A DNA stretch of 64,000 nt. It comes from Calliopsis andreniformis. Lineage: Eukaryota > Arthropoda > Insecta > Hymenoptera > Andrenidae. The notes under the pieces were generated by a model. It searched no databases. It was not told where the DNA came from and saw nothing but the letters and a program-made list of their open reading frames with translations. Made by a program: the position numbers and the translations under genes. Shown here piece by piece: positions 40,231 through 53,069 of this stretch (position 1 is the first letter of the stretch; each line of letters starts with the position of its first letter). The DNA lies in assembly GCF_051401765.1 (NCBI RefSeq), contig NW_027480504.1, positions 1,364,001 through 1,428,000 of the forward strand. Reading direction: 5' to 3'.

Positions 40231-42512
40231 CATTCTTCAATCCTCAACACCCAATCCTCAAACTTCAATCCTCAATCCTCAACTCTCAATCCTCAATCCT
40301 CAGTCCTCAGTCCACAAACCTCAATCCTCAACCCTCAGCCCTCATCCTCAATTCTCAACCCTCAGCCCTCATCCTCAATCCTCAATCCTCATTTCTCAAT
40401 CCTCAATCCTCAGTCCTCAGCCCTCAAACCTCTACCCTCAACCCTCAGCCCTCATCCTCAATCCTCAATCCTCAATCCTCAATCCTCAGTCCTCAATCCA
40501 CAATCCTCTATCCTCAAACCGCAATCGTCAATCGTCAGCCCTCGTCCTCAATCCTCAACACTCAATCCTCAACCCTCAATATTCAATCATCAATACTCAA
40601 TCTTCAATCCTCAATCCTCAACCATCAATCTTCAATCCTCAATACGCAATCTGCAATCCTCAATCCTCAATCCTCAATCCACAATCCTCATTCATCAATC
40701 CTCAATGCCCAGTCCTCAATCTTCAATCCGCAATCCTCAATCCTCAATTCTCAATCCTCAATCCTCAATCATCAATCCTCAATCCTCAATCCTCAAACCT
40801 CAATTCTCAATACTCTATCTTCAATCCTCAATCCTCAATTCTCAATCCTCAATACTGAATCCTCAAACCTCGATCCTCTATCCTCAATCCTCTATCCTCA
40901 TTCTTCAATCCTCAATACCCAATACTCAATTTTCAATCCTCAATCCTCAATCCTCAATTCTCAATCCTCAATCCTCAATCCTCAGACCTCAAACATCAAT
41001 ACTCAACCCTCAGTCCTCGTCCTCAATCCACAACCCTCAATCCTCAATCATCAGTCCTCAATCCTCAATCCTCAATCCTCAAACTTCAATCCTCAACCGT
41101 CAGTCCCCGTCCTCAATCCTCAAACATGAATCCTCAATCCTCAGTCTTCAATCATCAATACTCAATCTTCAATCCTCAATCCTCAATCCTCATTCCTCAA
41201 TCCTCAATCCTCATTCCTCAATCCTCATTCTTCAATCCTCAACACCCAATCCTCAAACTTCAATCCTCAATCCTCAACTCTCAATCCTCAATCCTCAGTC
41301 CACAGTCCACAAACCTCAATCCTCAACCCTCAGCCCTCATCCTCAATCCTCAATCCTCAAACTTCAATCCTCAATACTCAATCCTCAATTCTCAATCCTG
41401 AATCCTCAGTCCTCAGTCCTCAAACCTCTACCCTTCACCCTCAGCCCTTATCCTCAATCCTCAATCCTCAATCCTCAATCCTCAATCTTCAATCCTCAAT
41501 ACTCAATCTGCAATCCTCAATCCTCAGTCCGCAATCCTCAATCCTCAACATTCAACGCACAACCCTCAACCATCAATCCTCAATACTCAACCATCAATCC
41601 TCAATTCTCAATACCCAAAAGAATATGCTGAATTCTCATGATTCAATACTCAATCCACAATATTCAATAATCAAATCTCAATCCTCAAACATCAATTCTC
41701 AACACGCAATCCTCAGCACTCAGTCCTCTCTCTTCAATCCTCCATCCTCAATCCCCAATCCTCAAGCGTCAATCCTCAATCCTCAATCCTCAACCGTCAG
41801 TCCTCGTCCTCAAACCTCAACCCTCAATCCTCAATCCTAAGTACACAATCCTCAATCTTCAAACCTCAATCCTCAATCCTCAATCCTCAATCCTCACCCC
41901 TCAATCCTCAATCTTCAATCCTCAGTCCCAAATCCACAATCTTCAATACTCAATCCTCAATCCTCAATCTTCAATCCTCAATCCTCAGTCGACAAACCTC
42001 AATTCTGAATCGTCAATCCTGAGTCCTCAATCTTCAGCCCTCAGTCCTCAACAATCAGTAGTCAATCCTCAATCCTCAGTAGAATATCCTCAATTCACAG
42101 TTTTCAACACTCAATACTCGATCTGCAATCTTCAAACCACTATCCACAAACATCAATTCTCATCACTCAACCCCTCAGCACTCAGTCCTCAATGTTCAAT
42201 CCTCAATCCTCAATTCTCAATTTTCAATCCTGAATACTGAACCTTCAATCCCCAATCCTCAATCCTCAATCCTCAATCCTCAATACTCAATCCTCAATCC
42301 TCAATCCTCAATCCGCATTCTTCAATTCTCAATACCCAATCCTCAATCTTCAATCCTCAACACCCAATCCGCAATCTTGAATCCTCAATGTTCAATCCGC
42401 AATACCCAACCTTCAATCTTCAATCCTCAACCCTCAATCCTCAATCCTCAATCCTCAATCCTCAATCTTCAATCCTCAATACTCAATCTTCAATCCTCAA
42501 TCCTCAATACTC
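40231..42512. repeat. Partial fourth copy of unit B material
   Basis: 40,231-40,750 matches 34,429-34,950 (offset 5,802). 40,621-41,170 matches 11,870-12,420 (offset 28,751). After that the offset is 28,814 because 63 bases (nine heptamers) are present here but absent from copies 1 and 2. 41,359-42,512 matches 35,028-36,181 (offset 6,331). It holds a Block 2 copy (41,663) and a Block 1 copy (42,145). Confidence 0.83.
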
Positions 42513-42825
42513 AATCCTCAATCCACATTCTTCAATCCCCAACACCCAATCCTCAATCTTCATTCCTCAACCCTCAGTCCTCAAATCTCAATCCTCAATC
42601 CTCAATCCTCAGACCTCAAACATCAATACTCAACCCTCAGTCCCCGTCCTCAATACACAACCCTCAATCCTCGAACCTCAATCTTCAATCATCAATATTC
42701 AATCTTCAATCCTCAATCCTCAGTCCTCAATACTCAATCCACAAACCTCAATGTTCAATCCTCAATACCCAAACCACAATCTTCAATCCTCCATCCTCAA
42801 TCCTCAATCCTCAATCCTCAATCCT
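42513..42825. repeat. Satellite stretch resembling 39,070-39,370 and 44,640-44,940
   Basis: The stretch starts at the unit pair around CCACATTCTTC and includes a Block 3 phrase near 42,610. It recurs, with more substitutions than the other pairs, near 10,930, 21,190, 33,026, 39,070, 44,640 and 51,680. Confidence 0.7.
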
Positions 42826-44345
42826 CAATCCTCAGTCCTCAAACCTCAATCCTGAATCCTCAAACCTGAATCCTCATTCTTCAGCCCTCAGTCCTCAACA
42901 ATCAGTTGTCAATCCTCAATCCTCAGTAGAATATCCTCAATTCACTGGTTTCAATACTCAATACTCAACCTGAAATCTTCAAATCTCTATCCACAAACAT
43001 CAATTCTCGTCACTCAACCCTCAACACTCAGCCCCAATCCTCAATCTTCAATCCTCAATCCACAATCCTCAATCCTCAATCCTCAATCTTCAATCCTCAA
43101 TACTCAATCTTCAATCCTCAATCCTCAACCCTCGATCCTCAATGCTCAATCGTCGATCTCCAATCCTGAATACTCAATCTTCAATACTCAATCCTCAATC
43201 CTCAATCCACAATCCTCAGTCCTCACTCTTCAATCCTCACTACCCAATCCTCAATCTTCAATCCTCAATCCTCAATCCTCAATCTTCAATCCTCAGTCCC
43301 CAATCCTCAATCTTCAACCCTCAATCCTCAATCCTCAATCCTCGATCCTCAGTCCTCAACCCTCAATCCTCAATCCTCAATCCTCAATATTCAATCCTCA
43401 ATACTCAATCTCCAATCCTCAAACCACAGTCCTCAAACCTCAATTCTGAATCCTCAAATCTCAATTCTGGATCCTCAATCCTGAACCCTCAATCTTCAGC
43501 TCTCAGTCCTCAACAATCAGTTGTCAATCTTCAATCCTCAATAGAATATACTCAATTCACAGTTTTCAATACACAATACTCAATCTGCAATCTTCAAATC
43601 TCTATCCACAAACATCAATTCTCATCACTCAACCCTCAACACTCAGTCTTCAATGTTCAATCCTCAATCCTCAATTCTCAATCTTCAATCCTCAATACTG
43701 AACATTCAATCCTCAATCCTCAATCCTCAGTCCTCAATTCTCAATTCTCAATCTTCAATCCTCAGTCCCCAATCCTCAATCTTCAATCCTCAATCCTCAA
43801 TCCTCAATCCTCGATCCTCAGTCCTCAATCCTCAATCCTCAATCCTCAATGTTCAATCCGCAATACCCAATCCTCAATCTTCAATTTTCAATCCTCAATC
43901 CTCAATCCTCAATCCTGAATCCTCAATCCTCAATCCTCAGTCCTCAAACCTTAATCCTGAATCGTCAATCCTGAATCCTCAATCTTCAGCACTCAGTCCT
44001 CAACAATCAGTTGTCAATCCTCAATCCTCAATGGAATATCATCAATTCACAGTTTTCAATACTCAATACTCAATCTGCAATCTTCAAATCTCTATCCACA
44101 AACATCAATTCTCATCACTCAACACTCAACACTCCGTCCCCAATCCTCAATCTTCAATCCTCAATCCTCAATCCTCAATCCTCAATCCTCAACTTTCAAT
44201 CCTCAATACTCAATCTTCAATCCTGAATACTCAATCCTCAATCCTCAATCCTCAGTCCTCAATCCACAATACTCAATCCTCAAACCTCAATCGTCAATCG
44301 TCAGCCCTCGTCCTCAATCCTCACCACTCAATCCTCAATCATCAA
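42826..44345. repeat. Segment G, copy 1 (matches 53,070-54,589)
   Basis: The offset is a constant 10,244 at landmarks 42,841, 43,142, 43,653 and 44,011. It holds Block 1 copies with unit 16 at 42,993, 43,608 and 44,098. Its right part (43,384-44,532, running into the next segment) is also copied to 49,367-50,515 at offset 5,983. Confidence 0.87.
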
Positions 44346-45010
44346 TAATCAATCATCAATACTCAATCTTCAATCCTCAATCCTCAATCCTCAATCCTCA
44401 ATACTCAATCCTCAATCCTCAATCCTCCATCCTCATTCTTCAATTCTCAATACCCAATCCTCAATCTTCAATCCTCAACACCCAATCCGCAATCTTCAAT
44501 CCTCAATGTTCAATCCGCAATACCCAATCCTCAATCTTCAATCCTCAACCCTCAATCCTCAATCCTCAATCCTCAATCCTCAATATTCAATCCTCAATAC
44601 TCAATCTTCAATCCTCAATCCTCAATAGTCAATCCTGAATCCACATTCTTCAATCCTCAACACCCAATCCTCAATCTTCAATCCTCAACCCTCAGTCCTC
44701 AATTCTCAATCCTCAATCCTCAATCCTCAGACCTCAAACATCAATACTCAACCCTCAGTCCCCGTCCTCAATCCACAACCCTCAATCCTCGATCCTCAAT
44801 CTTCAATCATCAATATTCAATCTTCAATCCTCAATCCTCAATCCTCAATACTCAATCCACAGTCCTCAATGTTCAATCCTCAATACCCAAACCTCAATCT
44901 TCAATCCTCCATCCTCAATCCTCAATCCTCAATCCTCAATCCTCAGTCCTCAGTCCTCAAACCTCAATCCTGAATCCTCAAACCTGAATCCTCATTCTTC
45001 AGCCCACTGT
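44346..45010. repeat. Segment H (matches 38,790-39,430, offset 5,571)
   Basis: Landmarks with AATGTTC at 44,505 and 44,868 correspond to 38,934 and 39,297. The same material occurs at 51,540-52,040 as part of segment I copy 2. Confidence 0.8.
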
Positions 45011-45734
45011 CCTCAACAATCAGTTGTCAATCCTCAATCCTCAGTAGAATATCCTCAATTCACAGGTTTCAACACTCAATACTCGATCTGCAATCTTCAA
45101 ACCACTATCCACAAACATCAATTCTCATCACTCAACCCTCAGCACTCAGTCCTCAATGTTCAATCCTCAATCCACAATTCTCAATCTTCAATCCTCAATA
45201 TTGAACCTTCAATCCCCAATCCTCAATCATCAATCCTCAATCTTCATAACTCGTTCCTCAATCCTCAATCCTCAATCCTCAATCCTCAATCCTCAATCCT
45301 CATCCTGCATCCTCAATACTCAATCCTCAATCCTGAATCTTCAATCCTCTATATTCAATATTCAATCCTCAATCCTCAATCCTCAATCCTCAGTGATCAA
45401 TACTCAATCTTCAATACTGAATCCTCAATCCTCAATAATCAATCCTCAATCCTCAATCCTCAATCCTCATTTCTCAAACCTCAATCCTCAACCCTCAGTC
45501 CTCATCCTCAATTCTCAATTCTCAAACCTCATTCCTCAATTCTCAACCTTCAATCCTCAATAATCAATCTCCAATCCTAGATGCTCAATCCCCAATCTTC
45601 AATCCTTAATCCTCAACCTTTAATCCTTACTTCTCAATCGTCAATCTTCAATCCTCAATACTCAGTCTTCAATCCTCAATCCTCAATCCTCAACACTCAA
45701 TCCTCATTCTTCAATCCTCAATACCCAATCCTCA
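45011..45734. repeat. Block 1 copy plus segment L, copy 1
   Basis: A Block 1 copy (unit 16 at 45,111) leads into segment L, about 45,225-45,734. Segment L matches about 55,670-56,170 at an offset of 10,446, later 10,439. Private variants such as CATAACTCGTTCC and CATCCTGCATCC mark both copies. Confidence 0.8.
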
Positions 45735-48700
45735 ATCCTCAATCCTCAATCCTCAATATTCAACACACAACCCTCATCCATCAATCCTCAATACTCAACC
45801 ATCAATCCTCAATTCTCAATACTCAATAGAATATCCTGAATTCTCATGATTCAATACTCAATCCTCAATATTCAATAATCAAATCGCAATCCTCAAACAT
45901 CAGCTCTCAAGACTCAATCCTCAATACTCTGTCCTCTCTCTTCAATCCTCCATTCTCAATCCTCAATACTCAAGCGTCAATCCTCAATCCTCAATCCTCA
46001 ATCCTCAATCCTCAACCCTCAATCCTCAGTCCTCAAACCTCATTCCGGAATCCTCAATCCTGAATCCTCAATCTTCAGCCGTCTGTCCTCAACAATCAGT
46101 TGTCAATCCTCAATCCCTAATATTCAATCCTCAATCCTCAGTCCGCAATCCTCAATCCTCAATCTTCAATCCTCAATACTCAATTTTCAATCCTCAATCT
46201 TCAATCCTCAATTCTCAATCCTCAATCCTCAATAATCAATCTTCAATCCTCAGACCTCAAACAGCAATACTCAACCCTCAGTCCTCGTCCTCAATCCACA
46301 ACCATCAATACTCAATCCTCAATCATCAATCATCAATATTCAATCTTCAGTCCTCAATCCTCAATCCTAAATCCTCAATCCTCAATGTTCAATGCGCAAT
46401 ACCCAATCCTCAATCTTCAATCCACAATCCTCAATCCTCAATCCTCAATCCTCAATCCTCAATTCTCAATCCTCAGTCCTCAAACATCAAACCTGAATCC
46501 TCAACCCTGAATCCTCAATCTTCAGACCTCAGTCCTCCACAATCAGTTGTCAATTCTCAATCCTCAATAGAATATCATCAATTCACAGTTTTCAATACTC
46601 AATACGCAATCTGCAATCTTCGAATCTCTATCCACAAACATCAATTCTCATCATTCAACCCTCAGCACTCAGTCCCCAATCCTCAATCTTCAATCCTCAA
46701 TCCTCAATCCACAATCCTCGATCCTCAGTCTTCAATCCTCAATACTCAATCTTCAAACCTCCGTCCTCAATCATCAATCATCAATCCTCAATCCTCGTTC
46801 ACTCATATCCTCAATTCACAGTTTTCAACACTCAATACTCGATCTGCAATCTTCAAACCACTATCCACAAACATCAATACTCATCACTCAACCCTCCACA
46901 CTCAGTCCTCAATGTTCAATCCTCAATCTTCAATTCTTAATTTTAAATCCTCAATACTGAATCTTCAATCCTCAATCCTCAATCCTCAATCCTCAATACT
47001 CAATCCTCTATCCTCAATCCTCAATACTCAATCTTCAATCCTCAATACTCAATCGTCAACCCTCAATCCTCAATCCTCAATACTCAACCATCAATCCCCA
47101 ATTCTCAATACTCCATAGAATATCCTGAATTCTCAGGATTCTATACTCAAACCTCAATCCTCAACCCTCAGTCCTCAAGCGTCAATCCTCAATCCTCAAT
47201 CCTCAGCCCTCAATCCTCAGTCCTCAAACCTCAATCCCGAATCCTCAATCCTGAATCCTCAATCATCAGCCCTCAGTCCTCAAAAATTAATTGTCAATCC
47301 CCAATCATCAATAGAATATGCTCAATTCACAGTTTTCAATACTCAATCCCCATTCTTGAATCTTCAAATCTCAATCCACAAACATCAATTCTCATCACTC
47401 AATCATCAACACTCAGTCCTCAATCATCAATCCTCAATCCTCAATCCTCAATCTTCAATCCTCAACACTCAATACTCAATCCTCAATCCTCAATTCTCAA
47501 TCCTCAGTCCTCAAACCTCAATCCTGAATCCTCAAAACTGAATCCTCAGTCTACAGCCCTCAGTCCTCAACAATCAGTTGTCAATCCTCAATCCTCAATA
47601 GAGTATCCTCAATTCACAGGTTTCAATACTCAATACTCAACCTGCAATCTTCAAATCTCTATCCACAAACATCAATTCTCATCACTCAACCCTCAACACT
47701 CAGTCCCCAATCCTCAATCTTCAATCCTCAATACTCAATCCTCAATCCTCATTCCTCAATCTTCAATCCTCAATACTCAATCTTCAATCCTCAACCCTCA
47801 ATCCTCGGTCCTCAATCCTCAATCGTCAATCTCCAATCCTGAATACTCAATCTTCAATCCTCAATACTCAATCTTCAATCCTCAATCCTCAGTCCTCAAA
47901 CCTCAATTCTGAATCCTCAAATCTCAATTCTGAATCCTCGACCCTGAACCCTCAATCTTCAGCTCTCAGTCTTCAACATTCAGTTGTCAATCCTCAATCC
48001 TCAATAGACTATACTCAATTCACAGTTTTCAATACACAATAATCAATCTGCAATCTTCGAATCTCTATCCACAAACATCAATCCTCATCACTATACCCTC
48101 AACACTCAGTCCTCAATGTTCAATCCTCAATCATCAATTCTCAACCTTCAATCCTCAATACTGAACCTTCAATCCTCAATACTCTATCCTCAGTCCTCAA
48201 TCCTCAATCCTCAGTCTTCAATCCTCAGTCCCCAATCCTCAAGCTTCAACCCTCAATACTCAATCCTCAATCCTCGATCCTCAGTCCTCAATCCTCAATC
48301 CTCAATCCTCAATGTTCAATCCGCAATACCCGATCCTCAATCTTCAATCCTCAATCCTCAATCCTCAATCCTCAATCCTCAATCCTCAGTCCTCAAACCT
48401 CAATCCTCAATTTTCAATCCCCAATACTCAATCTTCAATCCTCAATGCTCAATCCTCAATCCTCAATCCTCAGTCCTCAATCCACAATCCTCAATCCTCA
48501 AACCTCAATCCTCAATCGTCAGCCCTCGCCTCAATCCTCAACACTAAATCCTCAATCCTCAATCTTCAATCATCAATAATCAATCTTCAATGCTCGATCC
48601 TCAATCTTCAATCCTCAATCCTCAATTCTCAGTCCTCAATACTCAATCCTCAATTGTCAATACTCAATCCCCAATCCGCAATCTTCAATCCTCAATCCTC

Positions 48701-49366
48701 AAACCTCAATCCTCAGTCCTCAATCTTCAATCCTCAACACTCAATCTTCAATCCTCAATCCTCAATCATCAATCCTCAATGCTCAATCCTCAATCTTCAA
48801 CCCTCAACCCTCAATTTTCAATCCTCAATACTCAATCTGCAATCCTCAATCCTCAATCCTCAATCCTCAATCCTCTTTCTTCAATCCTCAATGCCCAGTC
48901 CTCAATCTTCAATCCTCAATCCTCAATCCTCGATTCTCATTCCTCAATCCTCAATCCTCAATCCTCAATCCTCAGTCCTCAATCCACAATACTCAATCCT
49001 CAAACATCAATCGTCAATCGTCAGCCCTCGTCCACAATCCTCAACGCTCAATCCTCAATCCTCAATATTCAATCATCAATACTCAATCCTCAATCCTCAA
49101 TATTCAATCATCAATACTCAATCTTCAAACCTCAATCCTCAATCTTCAATCCTCAATCCTCAATTCTCAGTACTCAATCCTCAATTCTCAATCCTCAATC
49201 CTCAATCCTCAGACCTCAAACATCAATACTCAACCCTCAGCCCTCATCCTCAATTCTCAACCCTCAGCCCTCATCCTCAATCCTCAATCCTCATTTCTCA
49301 ATCCTCAATCCTCAGTCCTCAGTCCTCAAACCTCTACCCTCAACCCTCAGCCCTCATCCTCAATCC
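45735..49366. repeat. Segment P, copy 1 (3.6 kb, matches 59,964-63,595)
   Basis: The offset is a constant 14,229 at landmarks 45,827, 46,912, 47,356 and 48,116. It holds a Block 2 copy (45,871) and five Block 1 copies (46,634 to 48,071), including a close pair 233 bases apart. The part 47,890-48,940 also matches unit B (17,490-18,540, offset 30,403). The first 1.4 kb matches 57,405-58,820 (offset 11,670). Confidence 0.88.
47122..47139. repeat. Perfect inverted repeat (7-base arms, 4-base loop)
   Basis: ATCCTGA-ATTC-TCAGGAT is a perfect hairpin of two 7-base arms around a 4-base loop. It lies in a shortened Block 2 copy, where TCATGAT has become TCAGGAT. The rest of the array is almost G-free on this strand and has very little self-complementarity, so this is one of few places able to fold on itself. 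It could be chance; no function can be claimed. Confidence 0.75.
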
Positions 49367-50515
49367 TCAATATTCAATCCTCAATACTCAATCTCCAATC
49401 CTCAAACCACAGTCCTCAAACCTCAATTCTGAATCCTCAAATCTCAATTCTGGATCCTCAATCCTGAACCCTCAATCTTCAGCTCTCAGTCCTCAACAAT
49501 CAGTTGTCAATCTTCAATCCTCAATAGAATATACTCAATTCACAGTTTTCAATACACAATACTCAATCTGCAATCTTCAAATCTCTATCCACAAACATCA
49601 ATTCTCATCACTCAACCCTCAACACTCAGTCTTCAATGTTCAATCCTCAATCCTCAATTCTCAATCTTCAATCCTCAATACTGAACATTCAATCCTCAAT
49701 CCTCAATCCTCAGTCCTCAATTCTCAATTCTCAATCTTCAATCCTCAGTCCCCAATCCTCAATCTTCAATCCTCAATCCTCAATCCTCAATCCTCGATCC
49801 TCAGTCCTCAATCCTCAATCCTCAATCCTCAATGTTCAATCCGCAATACCCAATCCTCAATCTTCAATTTTCAATCCTCAATCCTCAATCCTCAATCCTG
49901 AATCCTCAATCCTCAATCCTCAGTCCTCAAACCTTAATCCTGAATCGTCAATCCTGAATTCTCAATCTTCAGCACTCAGTCCTCAACAATCAGTTGTCAA
50001 TCCTCAATCCTCAATGGAATATCATCAATTCACAGTTTTCAATACTCAATACTCAATCTGCAATCTTCAAATCTCTATCCACAAACATCAATTCTCATCA
50101 CTCAACACTCAACACTCCGTCCCCAATCCTCAATCTTCAATCCTCAATCCTCAATCCTCAATCCTCAATCCTCAACTTTCAATCCTCAATACTCAATCTT
50201 CAATCCTGAATACTCAATCCTCAATCCTCAATCCTCAGTCCTCAATCCACAATACTCAATCCTCAAACCTCAATCGTCAATCGTCAGCCCTCGTCCTCAA
50301 TCCTCAACACTCAATCCTCAATCATCAATAATCAATCATCAATACTCAATCTTCAATCCTCAATCCTCAATCCTCAATCCTCAATACTCAATCCTCAATC
50401 CTCAATCCTCCATCCTCATTCTTCAATTCTCAATACCCAATCCTCAATCTTCAATCCTCAACACCCAATCCGCAATCTTCAATCCTCAATGTTCAATCCG
50501 CAATACCCAATCCTC
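49367..50515. repeat. Copy of 43,384-44,532 (offset 5,983)
   Basis: It abuts segment P on the left and segment I copy 2 on the right with no intervening sequence. It holds Block 1 copies with unit 16 at 49,591 and 50,081. The left junction falls within a few bases at 49,362-49,371, where TCAATCC passes into TCAATAT. Confidence 0.87.
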
Positions 50516-52175
50516 AGTCCTCAGTCCACAAACCTCAATCGTCAACCCTCAGCCCTCATCCTCAATCCTCAATCCTCTAACTTCAATCCCCAATCCTCAA
50601 TCCTCAATTCTCAATCCTCAATCCTCAGACCTCAGTCCTCAAACCTCTACCCTCAACCCTCAGCCCTCGTCGTCAATCCTCAATCCTCAATCCTCAATCC
50701 TCAGTCCTCAATCCACAATCCTCAATCCTCAAACCTCAATCGTCAATCGTCAGCCCTCGTCCTCAATCCTCAACACTCAATCCTCAATCCTCAATATTCA
50801 ATCATCAATACTCAATCTTCAATCCTCAATCCTCAATCTTCAATCCTCAATCCTCAATTCTCAGTCCTCAATACTCAATCCTCAATCGTCAATCCTCAAT
50901 CCCCAATCCTCAATCTTCAATCCTCGATCCTCAATCCTCAATCCTCAAGCGTCAATCCTCAATCCTCAATCCTCAACCGTCAGTCCTCGTCCTCAAACCT
51001 CAACCCTCAATCCTCAATCCTCAGTACACAATCCTCAATCTTCAATCCTCAATCCTCAATCCTCAATCCTCAATCCTCACTCCTCAATCCTCAATCATCA
51101 ATCCTCAGTCCCAAATCCTCAATCTTTAATACTCAATCCTCAATCCTCAATCTTCAATCCTCAATCCTCAGTCGACAAACCTCAATTCTGAATCGTCAAT
51201 CCTGAGTCCTCAATCTTCAGCCCTCAGTCCTCAACAATCAGTTGTCAATCCTCAATCCTCAGTAGAATATCCTCAATTCACAGGTTTCAACACTCAATAC
51301 TCGATCTGGAATCATCAAACCACTATCCACAAACATCAATTCTCATCACTCAACCCTCAGCACTCAGTCCTCAATGTTCAATCCTCAATCCACAATTCTG
51401 AATCTTCAATCCTCAATATTGAACCTTCAATCCCCAATCCTCAATACTCAATCCTCAATCCTCAATCCTCAATCCTCATTCTTCAATTCTCAATACCCAA
51501 TCCTCAATCTTCAATCCTCAACACCCAATCCGCAATCTTCAATCCTCAATGTTCAATCCGCAATACCCAATCCTCAATCTTCAATCCTCAACCCTCAATC
51601 CTCAATCCTCAATCCTCAATCCTCAATATTCAATCCTCACTACTCAATCTTCAATCCTCAATCCTCAATAGTCAATCCTGAATCCACATTCTTCAATCCT
51701 CAACACCCAATCCTCAATCTTCAATCCTCAAGCCTCAGTCCTCAATTCTCAATCCTCAATCCTCAATCCTCAGACCTCAAACATCAATACTCAACCCTCA
51801 GTCCCCGTCCTCAATCCACAACCCTCAATCCTCGATCCTCAATCTTCAATCATCAATATTCAATCTTCAATCCTCAATCCTCAATCCTCAATACTCAATC
51901 CACAGTCCTCAATGTTCAATCCTCAATACCCAAACCTCAATCTTCAATCCTCCGTCGTCAATCCTCAATCCTCAATCCTCAATCCTCAATCCTCAGTCCT
52001 CAAACCTCAATCCTGAATCCTCAAACCTGAATCCTCATTCTTCAGCCCCCAGTCCTCAACAATCAGTTGTCAATCCTCAATCCTCAATAGAATATCCTCA
52101 ATTCACAGTTTTCAACACTCAATACTCGATCTGCAATCTTCAAACCACTATCCACAAACATCAATTCTCATCACT
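50515..52175. repeat. Segment I, copy 2
   Basis: It matches 37,866-39,570, shorter by five heptamers lost in steps of two and three. It holds Block 1 copies with unit 16 at 51,329 and 52,154 and a Block 3 phrase near 51,775. Confidence 0.85.
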
Positions 52176-53069
52176 CAACCCTCAGCACTCAGTCCTCAAT
52201 GTTCAATCCTCAATCCACAATTCTCAATCTTCAATCCTCAATACTGAACCTTCAATCCCCAATCCTCAATCCTCAATCCTCAATCCTCAATACTCAATGC
52301 TCAATCCTCAATCCTCAATACCCAATCGTCGATCTCCAATCCTGAATACTCAATCTTCAATACTCAATCCTCAATCCCCAATCCTCAATCCTCAATCCTC
52401 ATTCTTCAATCCTCAATACCCAATACTCAATCTTCAATCCTCAATCCTCAATCCTCAATCTTCAATCGTCAGTCCCCAATCCTCAATCTTCAACCCTCAA
52501 TCCTCAATCCTCAATCCTCAATCATCAATCCTCAATACTCAATCATCAATCCTCAATCCTCAATCCTCAATCCTCAATCTTCAATCCTCAATACTCAATC
52601 TGCAATCCTCAATCCTCAGTCCGCAATCCTCTATCCTCAATATTCAACGCAAAACCCTCAACCATCAATCCTCAATACTCAACCATCAATCCTCAATTCT
52701 CAATACCCAAAAGAATATGCTGAATTCTCATGATTCAATACTCAATCCACAATATCCAATAATCAAATCTCAATCCTCAAACATCATTCTCAAGACGCAA
52801 TCCTCAGCACTCAGTCCTCTCTCTTCAATCCTCCATCCTCAATCCTCAATCCTCAAGCGTCAATCCTCAATCCTCAATCATCAACCGTCAGTCCTCGTCC
52901 TCAAACCTCAACCCTCAATCCTCAATCCTCAGTACACAATCATCAATCTTCAATCCTCAATCCTCAATCCTCAATCCTCAATCCTCGCCCCTCAATCCTC
53001 AATCTTCAATCCTCAGTCCCAAATCCACAATCTTCAATACTCAATCCTCAATCCTCAATCTTGAATCCT
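52176..53069. repeat. Satellite mosaic with a Block 2 copy
   Basis: The stretch 52,580-53,050 matches 41,490-41,970 at offset about 11,092. A base is missing near 52,785, where CATCATTCTC replaces the usual CATCAATTCTC. The Block 2 landmark is at 52,755, with TCCAATAATC in place of TTCAATAATC. I see no gene. Confidence 0.75.
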
